Positions 16,498-27,548 of a stretch of DNA of 35,052 nucleotides are shown here, piece after piece (the first letter of the stretch is position 1; each line of letters opens with the position of its first letter). Position numbers and translations under genes: made by a program. Origin of the DNA: Terriglobia bacterium. Lineage in GTDB: Bacteria > Acidobacteriota > Terriglobia > Acidiferrales > UBA7541. The notes beneath the pieces were generated by a model. The model had not been told where the DNA came from, made no database searches, and saw only the letters and a program-made list of their open reading frames with translations. The stretch is taken from contig JAIQGD010000027.1 of the NCBI GenBank assembly GCA_020072765.1, positions 1 through 35,052 on the forward strand. The letters are read 5' to 3'.

Positions 16498-17313
16498 CTA
16501 ACGTTCCAGGATCGGGATCATCTGGAGCGACTGGACGACGGTGAGGATCGCGTCTTGCGTGATCTGGGCGTTGGAGGCGGCGGCCACGGTGAAAAAGAAG
16601 CGGAACTGCCGGTCCTGACCGTCGAACACGCGCACGGCGACCGGCCGCGCGCCCGCCGGGTTGCCGAACTGGAATCCCCGATTCCTTCCGAAGTCGAAAG
16701 AATAGATTCCCGGCTGGTCGAAGCCAAACGAAAGCTTCCAGAGCAGGAGCACATTGATTCGCTGCGCGGCGTCAGAGGAGAGAAAGGGAGATGCCTGTGC
16801 CGGCGTTGCTCCATAGATCGCCTGGTACAGCGCATAGTTCGATTCGATGGGCTGTTCGCGGAACACTCTTTGAAACTTCTGGTACTCGGCGGGGGCCGAA
16901 GACTTCAAAGCCCGCAGGGTGTCCAACTGGGTCTCGGGATCGAAGAACACGACCACCTGTCCGGAAGTAAACCGGAACTCCGTGCCGATCTGCAATGGCG
17001 TGGCGCGCGATTGGCCCGTCCAGGGCACGGTGAATTCGTAATCGTAGGCACGCAGTTGGGTGGCCTTGGGTGGCGCCACTTTGCCGGGGGGCGGCGGGCG
17101 GAGTGGGGCGGTTGCAACTTTGCCTGGCAGCGGCATGGGAACATCGTTGAGCCACGGATTTAGGGTGGCCCACCGCTGCGCTTGGATCCAGACCAGCGTT
17201 TGCAAACCGTAGGCCATGCTGTACGCGCCGATCAGGACGATGATCGCCATCAGGATCATCGCCGATAGCGTGCCGCTGTTCTCCGTGTTCCGGCTCTCGC
17301 GCTCGCCTGGCAT
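16498..17313 (-). CDS. Single-pass membrane-anchored protein, unknown function
   Basis: A 271-residue protein with one membrane helix (about residues 18-43) after a short polar N-terminus, then a Pro-rich linker (PLRPPPPGKVAPPK) and an outside domain of about 190 residues with many aromatic residues. I recognise no family. The start at 17313 is preceded by GGAGGGG very close to the ATG. It is convergent with bshA, and a terminator lies upstream between it and the cell-wall operon, so it has its own transcript. Confidence 0.6.
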   Translation of the reverse strand: MPGERESRNTENSGTLSAMILMAIIVLIGAYSMAYGLQTLVWIQAQRWATLNPWLNDVPMPLPGKVATAPLRPPPPGKVAPPKATQLRAYDYEFTVPWTGQSRATPLQIGTEFRFTSGQVVVFFDPETQLDTLRALKSSAPAEYQKFQRVFREQPIESNYALYQAIYGATPAQASPFLSSDAAQRINVLLLWKLSFGFDQPGIYSFDFGRNRGFQFGNPAGARPVAVRVFDGQDRQFRFFFTVAAASNAQITQDAILTVVQSLQMIPILER

Positions 17314-17401
17314 GGCCCCTCCGTTCGCGTCGCCATTCTACGCCCAGGGGAGTTCGCGGCGTAGCTAAACCACGATGGCTGCGGTCAGGGGAGGGGTAAG
17401 G

Positions 17402-17501
17402 GTTGCCGCGGCGCTCTGTGCGTCCTCACCTGTTCGGTGAGGCGTTAGGCCTGTTGGTGTGGCAAGAAGGCGGCGGTCGCTGAGAAGCGGCAAAGGGCAA
17501 C
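17402..17501. other. Possible structured RNA region in a 370-bp gap
   Basis: The gap 17314-17683 has no convincing gene. Within it CCTCACC-TGTTC-GGTGAGG (17424-17442) forms a strong hairpin, and GTTGCC (17402-17407) can pair with GGCAAC (17496-17501) to close about 100 nt. Strand and function are unknown. No motif of 6S, SRP, RNase P or tmRNA could be identified. Confidence 0.25.
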
Positions 17502-17519
17502 TGTAGGCGGAAGAGGCTT

Positions 17520-17554
17520 CAAAAAGCAGAAGGCCCGCCTTGCAGCGGGCCTTC
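17520..17554 (-). terminator. Intrinsic terminator of the cell-wall operon
   Basis: A perfect 10-bp stem (GAAGGCCCGC / GCGGGCCTTC, 17529-17538 and 17545-17554) with a 6-nt loop. On the minus strand it is followed by TGCTTTTTG. It lies 130 bp past the stop of the gene ending at 17684. Confidence 0.7.
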
Positions 17555-17683
17555 GAGGGGAGAAAGCTCAACGGCCAATGCGCGGATGGCCATGGAACCT
17601 TTTCCTCGAGGGCAGTCTAGTGGGCGATTTGCGGGAAGTCAAGCGCGAAAGAAGGGCGGCAATTCTACGCAACCCATGTGTTT

Positions 17684-18862
17684 TCAGCGGAATAGGCGGA
17701 GTGCAACGCGGTCGGGGAGATCCTTGTCCACTTTGCTTCCCGGTGTAAGCATGTCGGCAGTGCCGTAGAAGTCCTCTGCATTGATGGGCTTACTGGAAAG
17801 CCCGAGTTGCAGAACCTGGAGATGCGTGCCGCGGTCGAACACCTTGTTGGGCAAAATGCGCTTGACCAGCAGGCGCAGGCCGCCAAAAGCCAGGCCGGCA
17901 ACCAGCGCGAAGACACAAATGGCTCCCGTCCCGATAATAATCCCGACGATCATGACCTCGATGCGAGGTTCCTTGAACTGAAAGGTGGGCTCATCCCAGG
18001 TCAGTGCCGTGCCCGAATGAACCTGATCGAGCAGGGGAGCCGCTTCTTGTTGCGTGGACGGCCCGGATACGATCGCCAGCAGCGTGAGCGCGCGCTTGGC
18101 AAACAACGCCGGCGACGCAGCGTCCGGCTTCGATCCGTTCACGTTGAATTTCTTGCGCAGGTCCGCCAGGCCTTGCTTGGCCAGTTGCGGGGTCGGAAAA
18201 TCCGCGAGCAGCAGCACCGTTTCGCGGCCGCCGGAGCGGTATCGGGCCAATTCCGCTTCCGCTCCGGTGGAAACGCCCAGCGAATCGCCCAAGGCGACGG
18301 GGAAAAGCTGATTCAGTGTCTGCGGCCCAAGAACATAGCGGTCGGTTCCCTCGACCAGGCCCTTGGTGGGCAAGAGTTGCCAGAGCGTGGGCAGCGGGCC
18401 TGCTTGTGCATGGGGTTGAAGCGCGCCCACGAGACTCTTCAGATCCGGGCCGGCTTTCGACAGATCGCGGCCGCGCACTTCGATCACCAGATTGCCCAGC
18501 AGAATCAAGGCGCGTTCCCGCGACACAGAGGCGTGCTCAGTCAGGTCCGAGCGCGCCATGCCCGGCGCTCGCAGGTAGGAGTAAAGACCGTAGCCGCCGG
18601 TCGGATCCTTCATCCGGAAGACGGTGGCTTGCACGGCACCCGCCGCATCGCCGCCCGCGCGTGCGTAGCTGCCGGATTCGGAGGAGACCAATCCGTACTC
18701 GGCCAGGATAGCCGGCGATACCTCCGGCGAAGGCGCGGTGGCGGGCGCGTTGCCGGGCGCCGCGGCGCCCCAGCGGCCAAACGAATGCGGAAGAATCTGC
18801 TGCGCCTTCGCGGGGAGCGCGGGCACGAACAACACGATTAGCAGCAGAAGGGAGCGCCACAT
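17684..18862 (-). CDS. Secreted/anchored protein of unknown function (DUF6599-like)
   Basis: A 392-residue protein with a signal peptide (hydrophobic core then PAKAQQ), an extracellular region of about 280 residues and a C-terminal membrane helix (about residues 300-325) with a basic cytoplasmic tail. It resembles a conserved acidobacterial family (DUF6599, from memory). The start at 18862 is preferred over the ATG at 18874 because GGAG lies seven bases before it. It follows the amidase by 26 bases, so it is the third gene of the transglycosylase-amidase operon; an envelope role is inferred from that alone. Confidence 0.65.
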   Translation of the reverse strand: MWRSLLLLIVLFVPALPAKAQQILPHSFGRWGAAAPGNAPATAPSPEVSPAILAEYGLVSSESGSYARAGGDAAGAVQATVFRMKDPTGGYGLYSYLRAPGMARSDLTEHASVSRERALILLGNLVIEVRGRDLSKAGPDLKSLVGALQPHAQAGPLPTLWQLLPTKGLVEGTDRYVLGPQTLNQLFPVALGDSLGVSTGAEAELARYRSGGRETVLLLADFPTPQLAKQGLADLRKKFNVNGSKPDAASPALFAKRALTLLAIVSGPSTQQEAAPLLDQVHSGTALTWDEPTFQFKEPRIEVMIVGIIIGTGAICVFALVAGLAFGGLRLLVKRILPNKVFDRGTHLQVLQLGLSSKPINAEDFYGTADMLTPGSKVDKDLPDRVALRLFR

Positions 18863-18888
18863 AGATAACTCCATTATACGCGGGAATC

Positions 18889-20904
18889 TTACTTCGAGGC
18901 GCTCGTCACGATGCTTTCGGCTTCCAGGCGGTCGCCGGAGATGTGATTGTCCGAGACGAGCTTCTGCTTGTTGTAGGAGAGGCTGTTCAGGTTGTCGAGA
19001 TAGGTGGCGATGCCGCGGTAGAGTCCGTCGGCGATCCTCTGGCGCTGCTGGGCATTGCGGAGCAACCGCTCATCGTTCGGATTGCTGACGAAGGAAATCT
19101 CCGACAGCACCGAGGGCATATTGGCCCCGATCAGGACGATGAACGGCGCTTTCTTCACGCCGCGGTTCTTCTCGCGGTGACTCACCAAGCGCAACCGCTC
19201 GGTCAGCGTGCCCTGGATGTCCCCAGCCAATTCCTTCGATTCCTCGATCTTCTCGTTGCGCGCGATCTTCTTGATCAGGTCCTGGAGATCGTGCAGCGAT
19301 TCCTGCGAATTCGAATTTTCGCGCGCGGCCACCGCCATGGCGTCGTCCGACGCGGTGAAGTTCAAATAATAGGTCTCCACGCCGCGGGCCGCCGGATCGC
19401 GGCTGGAATTGGCGTGAATGGAGATGAACAGATCGGCCTTGGCACTGTTGGCGATGGCGGTCCGCTGCTCCAGGGGAATAAACGTATCGTCCTTGCGCGT
19501 GTAGATGACTTCCGCGCCGGGCAACTTCTTCTCGATCAAGCCTCCCAGCCGCAGCGCCACGTCCAGGCACAGGTCCTTCTCCATCAAGCCGCGCGGACCG
19601 ATGGTGCCCGTGTCGTGGCCGCCGTGGCCCGGGTCGATCACGATGCGGCTGATTTTCAGCCCGAGTGCGCGCGTCAGGGAGCGCTGGCCATCGCGCGTGG
19701 GTTTGGGTACCGAGGGCGGCGCCAGCGCAGCGGTTTTGCCGTCGTTGGTCTTGGAATCCACTGCTGCCGTCTTCCCGCCGCCTTTGATGCTGGGCTTCCG
19801 AGCCGGTTCAGGCGCCGGCGCGGCCTTTGCGGATTTCGCCGGGGCCGCCTCGGCAGTACGATCGGAAGAATTCTGGGCGGTGTTGACGGCGACGGTCTTG
19901 GCCGGTGCAGCCTGCGCAGCCGCGGAGCCGGAAACTTCCCGGCGTATCTTGACCGGGTGGGCCGCAACATCAATCACCAGCCGGTAGGGATTCGCGAGAA
20001 GAACCGCGGAGTAATCCTTCGCGCCGTCCACATTGAGGACCAGCCGGACCACCCCTTGCTTGTTTTGTCCCACCCGCGCCGATTTCAGCAGGCCATCGTG
20101 CACATCGAGCGACGCCTTGGCCAGGTCGTGGCTGAGCCGGGCTTTGTAAAGATCGAAATAGATGCGGTCGGGCGAGGCAATGCGCGCGGCCTCATAGCGC
20201 ACAGTATCCTCGAGCGTCACGACGACTCGAGTTGCTTCCGGCGTGTTCCACGTGTGGATGTCGGTGACGCGCGGGATGTTTCCGCTGGCCTCGCGGGGCT
20301 CCACGCGCTGTCCCTGGATTTCGGGCAGGGGATCGGTGACCTGTTCCGGAGCGCGCTGGCCGGCAATTTCCTTCAGAGCGGCGCGGACATCGTCGGCCTT
20401 ATCCGAGCGCGGGAAACGCTTCAAATATTCCTTGTAAGTGGCTTCCGCGGCATCCGGTTTTTGCAGCTGATCGTTCTGGATGCGGGCGATCGCCAGCAAC
20501 GCTTCGCTGCGGTAGCGGCTGCGCGGATATTGCTTGAGCAAAAATCGATAGGTATCGACGGCCGACTGAAAATACTTGGCATCGAACAGGCGGGCCATCT
20601 CCTGGTAGAGTTCGGCCTCGGCAATCAGGGAAGGCGTTACTTCCTCGGCCTGCGGCGCGATCAGGTAGACCTTGTGGTAGGCGGCGATGGTCTGCTTGTA
20701 ATCGGAGACGGCGCGGTCTTTTTCCAGATAGCCTTCCAGCATCGTGCGCATTTTCACGGCGAGCTCGAACTGTTCGCGGGCGTCGGATTGTTTGTCGGCG
20801 CGGGCTGGCGCGGCCAGGCAGACCCCTAGGCTTATGGCGATCCCCAGGGCGAACAGGACCTTTGTGGCGGAAGACCGTGTTGGAGAAAAAATTCGAGCTC
20901 TCAT
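18889..20904 (-). CDS. N-acetylmuramoyl-L-alanine amidase with TPR and AMIN domains
   Basis: A 671-residue secreted peptidoglycan hydrolase. Domains in order: signal peptide (to about residue 36), helical TPR-like repeats (about 40-190) resembling outer-membrane assembly adaptors, an AMIN domain (about 215-325) that directs binding to peptidoglycan, an Ala/Lys/Pro-rich linker, and the amidase_3 domain (about 425-650). Zinc ligands are His in IDPGHGG, Glu in LMEKDL and His in ISIHAN; the catalytic Glu is in LSEISFVSN. It cleaves the bond between MurNAc and the stem peptide, usually during cell separation. The TPR front end is uncommon in AmiC-type enzymes. The start overlaps the transglycosylase stop (ATGA). 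Confidence 0.88.
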   Translation of the reverse strand: MRARIFSPTRSSATKVLFALGIAISLGVCLAAPARADKQSDAREQFELAVKMRTMLEGYLEKDRAVSDYKQTIAAYHKVYLIAPQAEEVTPSLIAEAELYQEMARLFDAKYFQSAVDTYRFLLKQYPRSRYRSEALLAIARIQNDQLQKPDAAEATYKEYLKRFPRSDKADDVRAALKEIAGQRAPEQVTDPLPEIQGQRVEPREASGNIPRVTDIHTWNTPEATRVVVTLEDTVRYEAARIASPDRIYFDLYKARLSHDLAKASLDVHDGLLKSARVGQNKQGVVRLVLNVDGAKDYSAVLLANPYRLVIDVAAHPVKIRREVSGSAAAQAAPAKTVAVNTAQNSSDRTAEAAPAKSAKAAPAPEPARKPSIKGGGKTAAVDSKTNDGKTAALAPPSVPKPTRDGQRSLTRALGLKISRIVIDPGHGGHDTGTIGPRGLMEKDLCLDVALRLGGLIEKKLPGAEVIYTRKDDTFIPLEQRTAIANSAKADLFISIHANSSRDPAARGVETYYLNFTASDDAMAVAARENSNSQESLHDLQDLIKKIARNEKIEESKELAGDIQGTLTERLRLVSHREKNRGVKKAPFIVLIGANMPSVLSEISFVSNPNDERLLRNAQQRQRIADGLYRGIATYLDNLNSLSYNKQKLVSDNHISGDRLEAESIVTSASK

Positions 20905-21608
20905 TCGTTCGTAAAAACCACCCGGCCCTTCGAATTCACTTCCCGCCGCACGGAAGTCCTTCGCGGAGATCCATGCGCCGGGCTGCTATCCGAGCCAGGC
21001 TGGAAGTATGCGTCGGTTACCTTTTGCACGTACCTGCGCGTTTCCCGAATCGCCGGAACGCCCCGGCTCTCGTCCACGGCGCGCTCGCCGGCGTTATAAG
21101 CTGCCAGCGACCTCGTCAAATCGCCGTTATAACGGTCCAGGAGCGCTCTCAGGTACGTCGTCCCGCCCTCCACGTTCTGGGCTGGATCGTAGGGATTGCC
21201 GACACCGTAGCGTTGTGCCGTACCGGGAATTAATTGCATTAGCCCGATGGCCCCCTTGCGTGACACCGCCCGGGGGTTCCACCCGGATTCGGTGCGGATC
21301 ACGGCCTTGACCAGCGCCGGATCCAAACTGTGCCGCTCGGCCGCTTCGCGCACGATGCGATCCAGGCGATCCTCGGAATCACCGGAGGGCAACTCGGGCG
21401 ATGCAGCCGCCAAGTCAGGTGCAGCAGGCCGTTTGCCCGGCGTAGGACTAATAGTACTCCCACGATGGTGCCCCGGGGAATCCCCGTTTACGTATACGAG
21501 CTTACCCCGCTCGTTGACGTAGGGGGCAATCTGGGCCTGGGTTAACGTGGGCAGCGATACCCACGTGCCAGCGACCAGCATTGCTACGGTTATGCCGATC
21601 CTGTGCAT
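20901..21608 (-). CDS. Lytic transglycosylase (SLT domain)
   Basis: A 235-residue secreted lytic transglycosylase with a signal peptide (about residues 1-26) and an SLT domain (about 85-195). The catalytic Glu107 sits in ESGW; GLMQLIPGTA and AYNAGE complete the fold. It cuts the glycan strand to leave anhydro-MurNAc ends. A short motif GKLVYVN occurs after the signal peptide and a near copy, GRVVFTN, ends the protein, like two halves of a DUF4124-type element. ATG 21608 is chosen over TTG 21626 because it starts a clean signal peptide. It is the first gene of the operon with the amidase. Confidence 0.85.
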   Translation of the reverse strand: MHRIGITVAMLVAGTWVSLPTLTQAQIAPYVNERGKLVYVNGDSPGHHRGSTISPTPGKRPAAPDLAAASPELPSGDSEDRLDRIVREAAERHSLDPALVKAVIRTESGWNPRAVSRKGAIGLMQLIPGTAQRYGVGNPYDPAQNVEGGTTYLRALLDRYNGDLTRSLAAYNAGERAVDESRGVPAIRETRRYVQKVTDAYFQPGSDSSPAHGSPRRTSVRREVNSKGRVVFTNE

Positions 21609-21672
21609 GGCTCTAGGGGAAGGCAAAACGCCTTACTTCCGAACGAACAAGACGCCGCTCAAAAGCAAACGT

Positions 21673-21705
21673 TTACGTCCGGGCGCAACGGCCTTCCCGG
21701 CGTAA
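21673..21705 (-). other. Leader hairpin or alaS terminator
   Basis: TTACG-CCGGG on the minus strand pairs with CCCGG-A-CGTAA (10 bp, one bulge, 12-nt loop), followed by ACGTTTGCTTTTGAG. The T-rich tail fits a terminator for alaS, but a promoter lies upstream, so it could equally be an attenuator in the transglycosylase leader. Confidence 0.5.
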
Positions 21706-21724
21706 GTTTCTGGCGCGATTGCAA

Positions 21725-24439
<2,715 letters not shown>

Positions 24440-24472
24440 GTGATCCTCGGACTGGGCGGGTCAAATTGCGCT

Positions 24473-24484
24473 CGTGAATTCACG
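24473..24484. promoter_or_regulatory. 12-bp perfect palindrome in the alaS leader
   Basis: CGTGAATTCACG lies about 6-17 bases downstream of the expected alaS transcription start. The position suits an operator; E. coli AlaRS is known to repress its own gene through a palindrome near the start site. Confidence 0.4.
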
Positions 24485-24496
24485 CCCGCTCTTGCC

Positions 24497-24525
24497 ATAT
24501 TAGGGAGAGACATCGCCGAGTGCAA
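24497..24525 (-). promoter_or_regulatory. Promoter of alaS
   Basis: On the minus strand TTGCAC (24525-24520), a 17-nt spacer and TAATAT (24502-24497). Both hexamers are moderate matches at ideal spacing. Confidence 0.55.
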
Positions 24526-24569
24526 GGGATCGTCGCTGTGAGGATTGCGGGGAGAGATTAGAACAGAAT

Positions 24570-24617
24570 TCACCGCGAAGACACGGAGGGCGCGGAGAAG
24601 AGACAGGAAGCGGCGGC
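24570..24617. repeat. Purine-rich dispersed repeat, copy 2
   Basis: Contains CACGGAGGGCGCGGAGAAGA followed by GACAGGAAG, close to the copy at 25350. It lies in the gap between alaS and the DinB-like gene. Confidence 0.6.
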
Positions 24618-24657
24618 GAAGCGCACCGGGCTCCGCCGCCGGAAGCAGGGATCGGAC

Positions 24658-25266
24658 TTAGTCTTGCGGCGGGCGCGGAGCCGTCTGCTGGCTCTGCTGC
24701 CGCGCGGCGGTCCAGGGCGGGACGACGCCGTTGGTGCGCGCGTAGGCGATCGACTGGCCCAGATGCTCATGCGCGTGCGTGACGATGTGCACGATCATGT
24801 CGCCGACGGTGCTCTGGTCCTGAAACTTCAAGGGCTTCAGCATGTCGGCATCGGACATCTTCTCGATGCTGGCGCGGGCGTATTCGAACGACTGGTTGAG
24901 CTGTTCGACGACCTTGGCCTTGTCCGTGGTCGATTTTTCGTAGCCTTGAAATTTGAATCCCGGCGAGGGCGTCGCGCCGGCCAGCGCCGTGAGCCCGAAG
25001 TTGGCGGCAGCCACGTGGAGATAAACTTCGCTGACCGACCGCACCCCTTCCATGGGGCGCCAGGTGTATTTCTCGGCCGGAACGGCTTGCGCGAGGCTGA
25101 CGAGTTCCGTTTGGACGTTCTTCAGTTCCACCAGCGCGCGCTCTCGGAAACTGTAAGCGGCCGACGCAGCGGTGGCGGCGGCTGGCGCGGCTTGCGCAAA
25201 CGCCGGAGTGATGGCTGCGGTCAATGCCAGAGCGAGCGTCAAAAGCGATAGGCACAGCTTCTTCAT
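24658..25266 (-). CDS. Secreted DinB-like family protein
   Basis: A 202-residue protein with a signal peptide (about residues 1-25, ending in PAFAQA) and a DinB/YfiT-like four-helix bundle. Conserved features are WRPMEGVRSVSEVYLHVA and the metal-type HIVTHAHEHLGQ, giving the usual His triad. The family has a role in thiol or damage metabolism in some bacteria, but most members are uncharacterised. The export signal is unusual for the family though common in Acidobacteriota. The ATG is preceded by AGGAGGA. Dispersed repeats lie on both sides. Confidence 0.75.
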   Translation of the reverse strand: MKKLCLSLLTLALALTAAITPAFAQAAPAAATAASAAYSFRERALVELKNVQTELVSLAQAVPAEKYTWRPMEGVRSVSEVYLHVAAANFGLTALAGATPSPGFKFQGYEKSTTDKAKVVEQLNQSFEYARASIEKMSDADMLKPLKFQDQSTVGDMIVHIVTHAHEHLGQSIAYARTNGVVPPWTAARQQSQQTAPRPPQD

Positions 25267-25349
25267 TTCTCGTTCCTCCTATTCGCGACAAAGTGATCAG
25301 CGGGGGAAACTTTACCCTTTTTGCCGGCGGAAAGCGACTCCCAACCGCG

Positions 25350-25394
25350 CGGGCCACCGAGGCACGGAGGCACAGAGAAGAGACAGGGAAGACA
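25350..25394. repeat. Purine-rich dispersed repeat, copy 3
   Basis: CACGGAGGCACAGAGAAGAG then ACAGGGAAG, nearly the same as copy 2 and sharing CACGGAGGCACAGAG with copy 1. It lies between the RecX and DinB-like genes. Confidence 0.65.
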
Positions 25395-25457
25395 GTGCCG
25401 CGCGACGGCCGGCAAGCGCGGGTTCTCTCCAGTGGCCACGCTCGACGGGCCGAGGAA

Positions 25458-25988
25458 TCATTCCTCGATGGCCGCGGCATCGGGCAGGTCGGGCAGGTCC
25501 CCGCCGGTAAGGCCGCGCAGCTCCGCGCGGATGACGTCGGAGGAAAAACCGGCGGCCAGGAGGCTGCGATAGAGCGAGGCGCGCTTGCGATCGTCGAGCG
25601 GGGCGCGCCATTGCGCGAGCTTGCGGCGCAGGCGCGCGCGGACCAGCGCGGCTTCGTCGGTTTCGGCAAAGACGGCGTCGAGCGCGGCTTCAATGTAACG
25701 GTCCGGAATGCCGCGCGCGCGCAGTTCGCGGGCGATGCGAAAGCGTCCCTGGTGGCGGGAGTTCGCGTGCTGGCGGGCGTACTGCAGGGCGTAGCGGGCG
25801 TCGTCGAGATAGTCCTGTTCGCGCAGCCGGGCGATGACGCGGGAAACCATCTTCGGGTCTTCGGCGCGGCGCTCCAAATACTCGCGCATTTCGTGGATGG
25901 AGTGCGCGCGGCGCATCAGGGCGCGGATCGACGCGGTGTAGAGCTCCTGCTCGGAGGAAAGCTTGCGTGGCGAGGAACGGGAGCGCAT
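25458..25988 (-). CDS. recX: RecX-family regulatory protein
   Basis: A 176-residue all-helical protein of the RecX family, which binds RecA filaments and limits recombination. Diagnostic parts are ALMRRAHSIHEMREYLERR, ARLREQDYLDDARYALQYAR and ARELRARGIPDRYIEAAL, the three repeated helical motifs. The ATG at 25988 is preferred over 26009 because the earlier part is repeat-derived. No recA is adjacent. Its C-terminus is Asp/Pro/Ala-rich. Confidence 0.85.
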   Translation of the reverse strand: MRSRSSPRKLSSEQELYTASIRALMRRAHSIHEMREYLERRAEDPKMVSRVIARLREQDYLDDARYALQYARQHANSRHQGRFRIARELRARGIPDRYIEAALDAVFAETDEAALVRARLRRKLAQWRAPLDDRKRASLYRSLLAAGFSSDVIRAELRGLTGGDLPDLPDAAAIEE

Positions 25989-26040
25989 GGCAGGGAAGCA
26001 TAGAGGCAAGGAAGCAAGGATGCAAGGAGGCAGGGGGAGG
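25989..26040. repeat. Purine-rich dispersed repeat, copy 4
   Basis: Units such as GGAAGCATAGAGGCAAGGAA and GCAAGGAGGCAGGGGGAGG lie immediately upstream of recX. It joins directly to the left arm of the 18-bp inverted repeat. Confidence 0.55.
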
Positions 26041-26043
26041 GGA

Positions 26044-26228
26044 TAGGGTGTAGGGGGTAGGTCAAGACCGTGCGATGTTGGTCCGCAGGTTGCTGCGGGC
26101 AGTCTGGTGCGTGCAAAAGAGCACGAGAAGTGCGGATTCCTTGCTGGGAAAGACTACGCGGCGGACTATGGCGGGAGGCGAACCACAGGCCACGAAGCTG
26201 CAAACTAGGCCCTACTCCCTACACCCTA
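26044..26228. repeat. 18-bp inverted repeat enclosing about 150 bp
   Basis: TAGGGTGTAGGGGGTAGG (26044-26061) and CCTACTCCCTACACCCTA (26211-26228) are reverse complements with one mismatch. The 149 bp between them have no gene or motif I recognise. The layout is like a small non-autonomous element, but no target-site duplication is obvious. Confidence 0.65.
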
Positions 26229-26246
26229 CGCCCTGCCCCCTCGCTC

Positions 26247-27392
26247 CTACTTTCGCCCGGTGGTCTCGAACTCGTTCATGGCGCGTTCCATGTCCTCGCG
26301 GGCGGAGTCGGCCGAGGAGCGGATGCCCTGGGTACGCAGACGGAACTCGTCCGGGTTGGAGGCGCGCGCGATGGCTTCGTCGAATGTGATCAGCTCGCGC
26401 GTATAGAGATCGAACAGCGATTGGTCAAAGGTCTGCATGCCGTACTGGCTGGTGCCGGCGGCGATGGCGTCGCGGATCATGCGGGTTTTATCCGCGTTGA
26501 TGATGCAGTCGCGGATGTAACCGGTCGAGACCATGACTTCGACGGCGGGCACGCGGCCCTGCCCGTCGGCGCGGCGGACCAGCCGCTGGCTGACCACGGC
26601 CTTGAGCGTCGATGCGAGTTGCAGACGAATCTGCTTCTGCTCGGGCGGTGGGAAGACGGCGATAATGCGCTGAATCGTTTCGGTCGCGTCGAGAGTGTGC
26701 AGGGTCGAGAGCACCAGGTGGCCGGTTTCGGCGGCCAGCAGGGCGGTGGAAATGGTTTCCAGGTCGCGCATTTCGCCGACCAGGATGACGTCGGGGTCTT
26801 GCCGCAGAGCGGCGCGCAGGGCGCTGGAGAACGACGACGTATCCACCTCGACTTCGCGCTGGTTGATGAATCCTTTTTTGTCGCGGTGCAGATATTCGAT
26901 CGGGTCCTCAATGGTGATGATGTGCTCGGAGCGGAGCGAGTTGATGCGGTCGATCATCGAGGCCAGCGTCGTGGATTTGCCGGAACCGGTGGTGCCGGTG
27001 GTGAGGATCAGGCCGCGCTGCTCCTCGCAGATCGTCCCGATGACCGCCGGGAGATCGAGTTCCTCGATGGTGCGGATCTTGGTCGGAATCACGCGGAGGA
27101 CAATGCCGACGTTGCCGCGCTGCTGGAAGACGTTCACGCGGAAACGCCCCAGGCCCGCCACGCCGTAGGCCATGTCGAGCTCCGCCGTCTCCTTGAACTT
27201 TTGTTTCTGCCGGTTGGTCATCATGCTGAAGGCCATGGACAGCATTTCTTCCGGCGTGATGCGGGAAACTTCCGTGATGGCGCTGAGCGCGCCGTCCACG
27301 CGGAGATAGGGATGATTGCCGACCTTCAGGTGAAGGTCCGACGCCCGGCTCTCCACCGCGCGGCGCAACAGATCGTCGATATTCGTGGCCAT
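26247..27392 (-). CDS. pilT: Type IV pilus retraction ATPase
   Basis: A 381-residue hexameric ATPase that depolymerises type IV pili for twitching motility. It shows the N-terminal PAS-like region (ASDLHLKVG), Walker A GTTGSGKST, the Asp-box region IEDPIEYLH, Walker B ILVGEMRDLET and the His box TGHLVLSTLHT, then the AIRAG-like region (DAIAAGTSQYGMQTFDQSL). Length is slightly over the usual 345-375. ATG 27392 is preferred to 27410 because GGGGGA precedes it. No other pilus gene is in the window. Confidence 0.93.
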   Translation of the reverse strand: MATNIDDLLRRAVESRASDLHLKVGNHPYLRVDGALSAITEVSRITPEEMLSMAFSMMTNRQKQKFKETAELDMAYGVAGLGRFRVNVFQQRGNVGIVLRVIPTKIRTIEELDLPAVIGTICEEQRGLILTTGTTGSGKSTTLASMIDRINSLRSEHIITIEDPIEYLHRDKKGFINQREVEVDTSSFSSALRAALRQDPDVILVGEMRDLETISTALLAAETGHLVLSTLHTLDATETIQRIIAVFPPPEQKQIRLQLASTLKAVVSQRLVRRADGQGRVPAVEVMVSTGYIRDCIINADKTRMIRDAIAAGTSQYGMQTFDQSLFDLYTRELITFDEAIARASNPDEFRLRTQGIRSSADSAREDMERAMNEFETTGRK

Positions 27393-27548
27393 CGCAAAAT
27401 CCCCCGTCACAGATGATCAAGTCACGCTAGCATGCGGTCCCAGGCGGGGCAAGAAACGCGGGGTTGCCGATTTCTCAAGACGCAACCTGTCCGTTGGAAC
27501 AGGGTGGGTGCGCGGGGGCCAATGGACCGTGCGCGGCGGCCGCGACCG

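Noticed and set aside
18943-20829. 628-codon open frame on the plus strand
   Set aside because: Antisense to the amidase gene; low-complexity Arg/Gly/Val translation and no ribosome site.
21608-21724. Cyclic-di-GMP or cyclic-di-AMP riboswitch
   Set aside because: I compared the leader by eye with the GEMM and ydaO consensus patterns and found no match; only generic hairpins remain.
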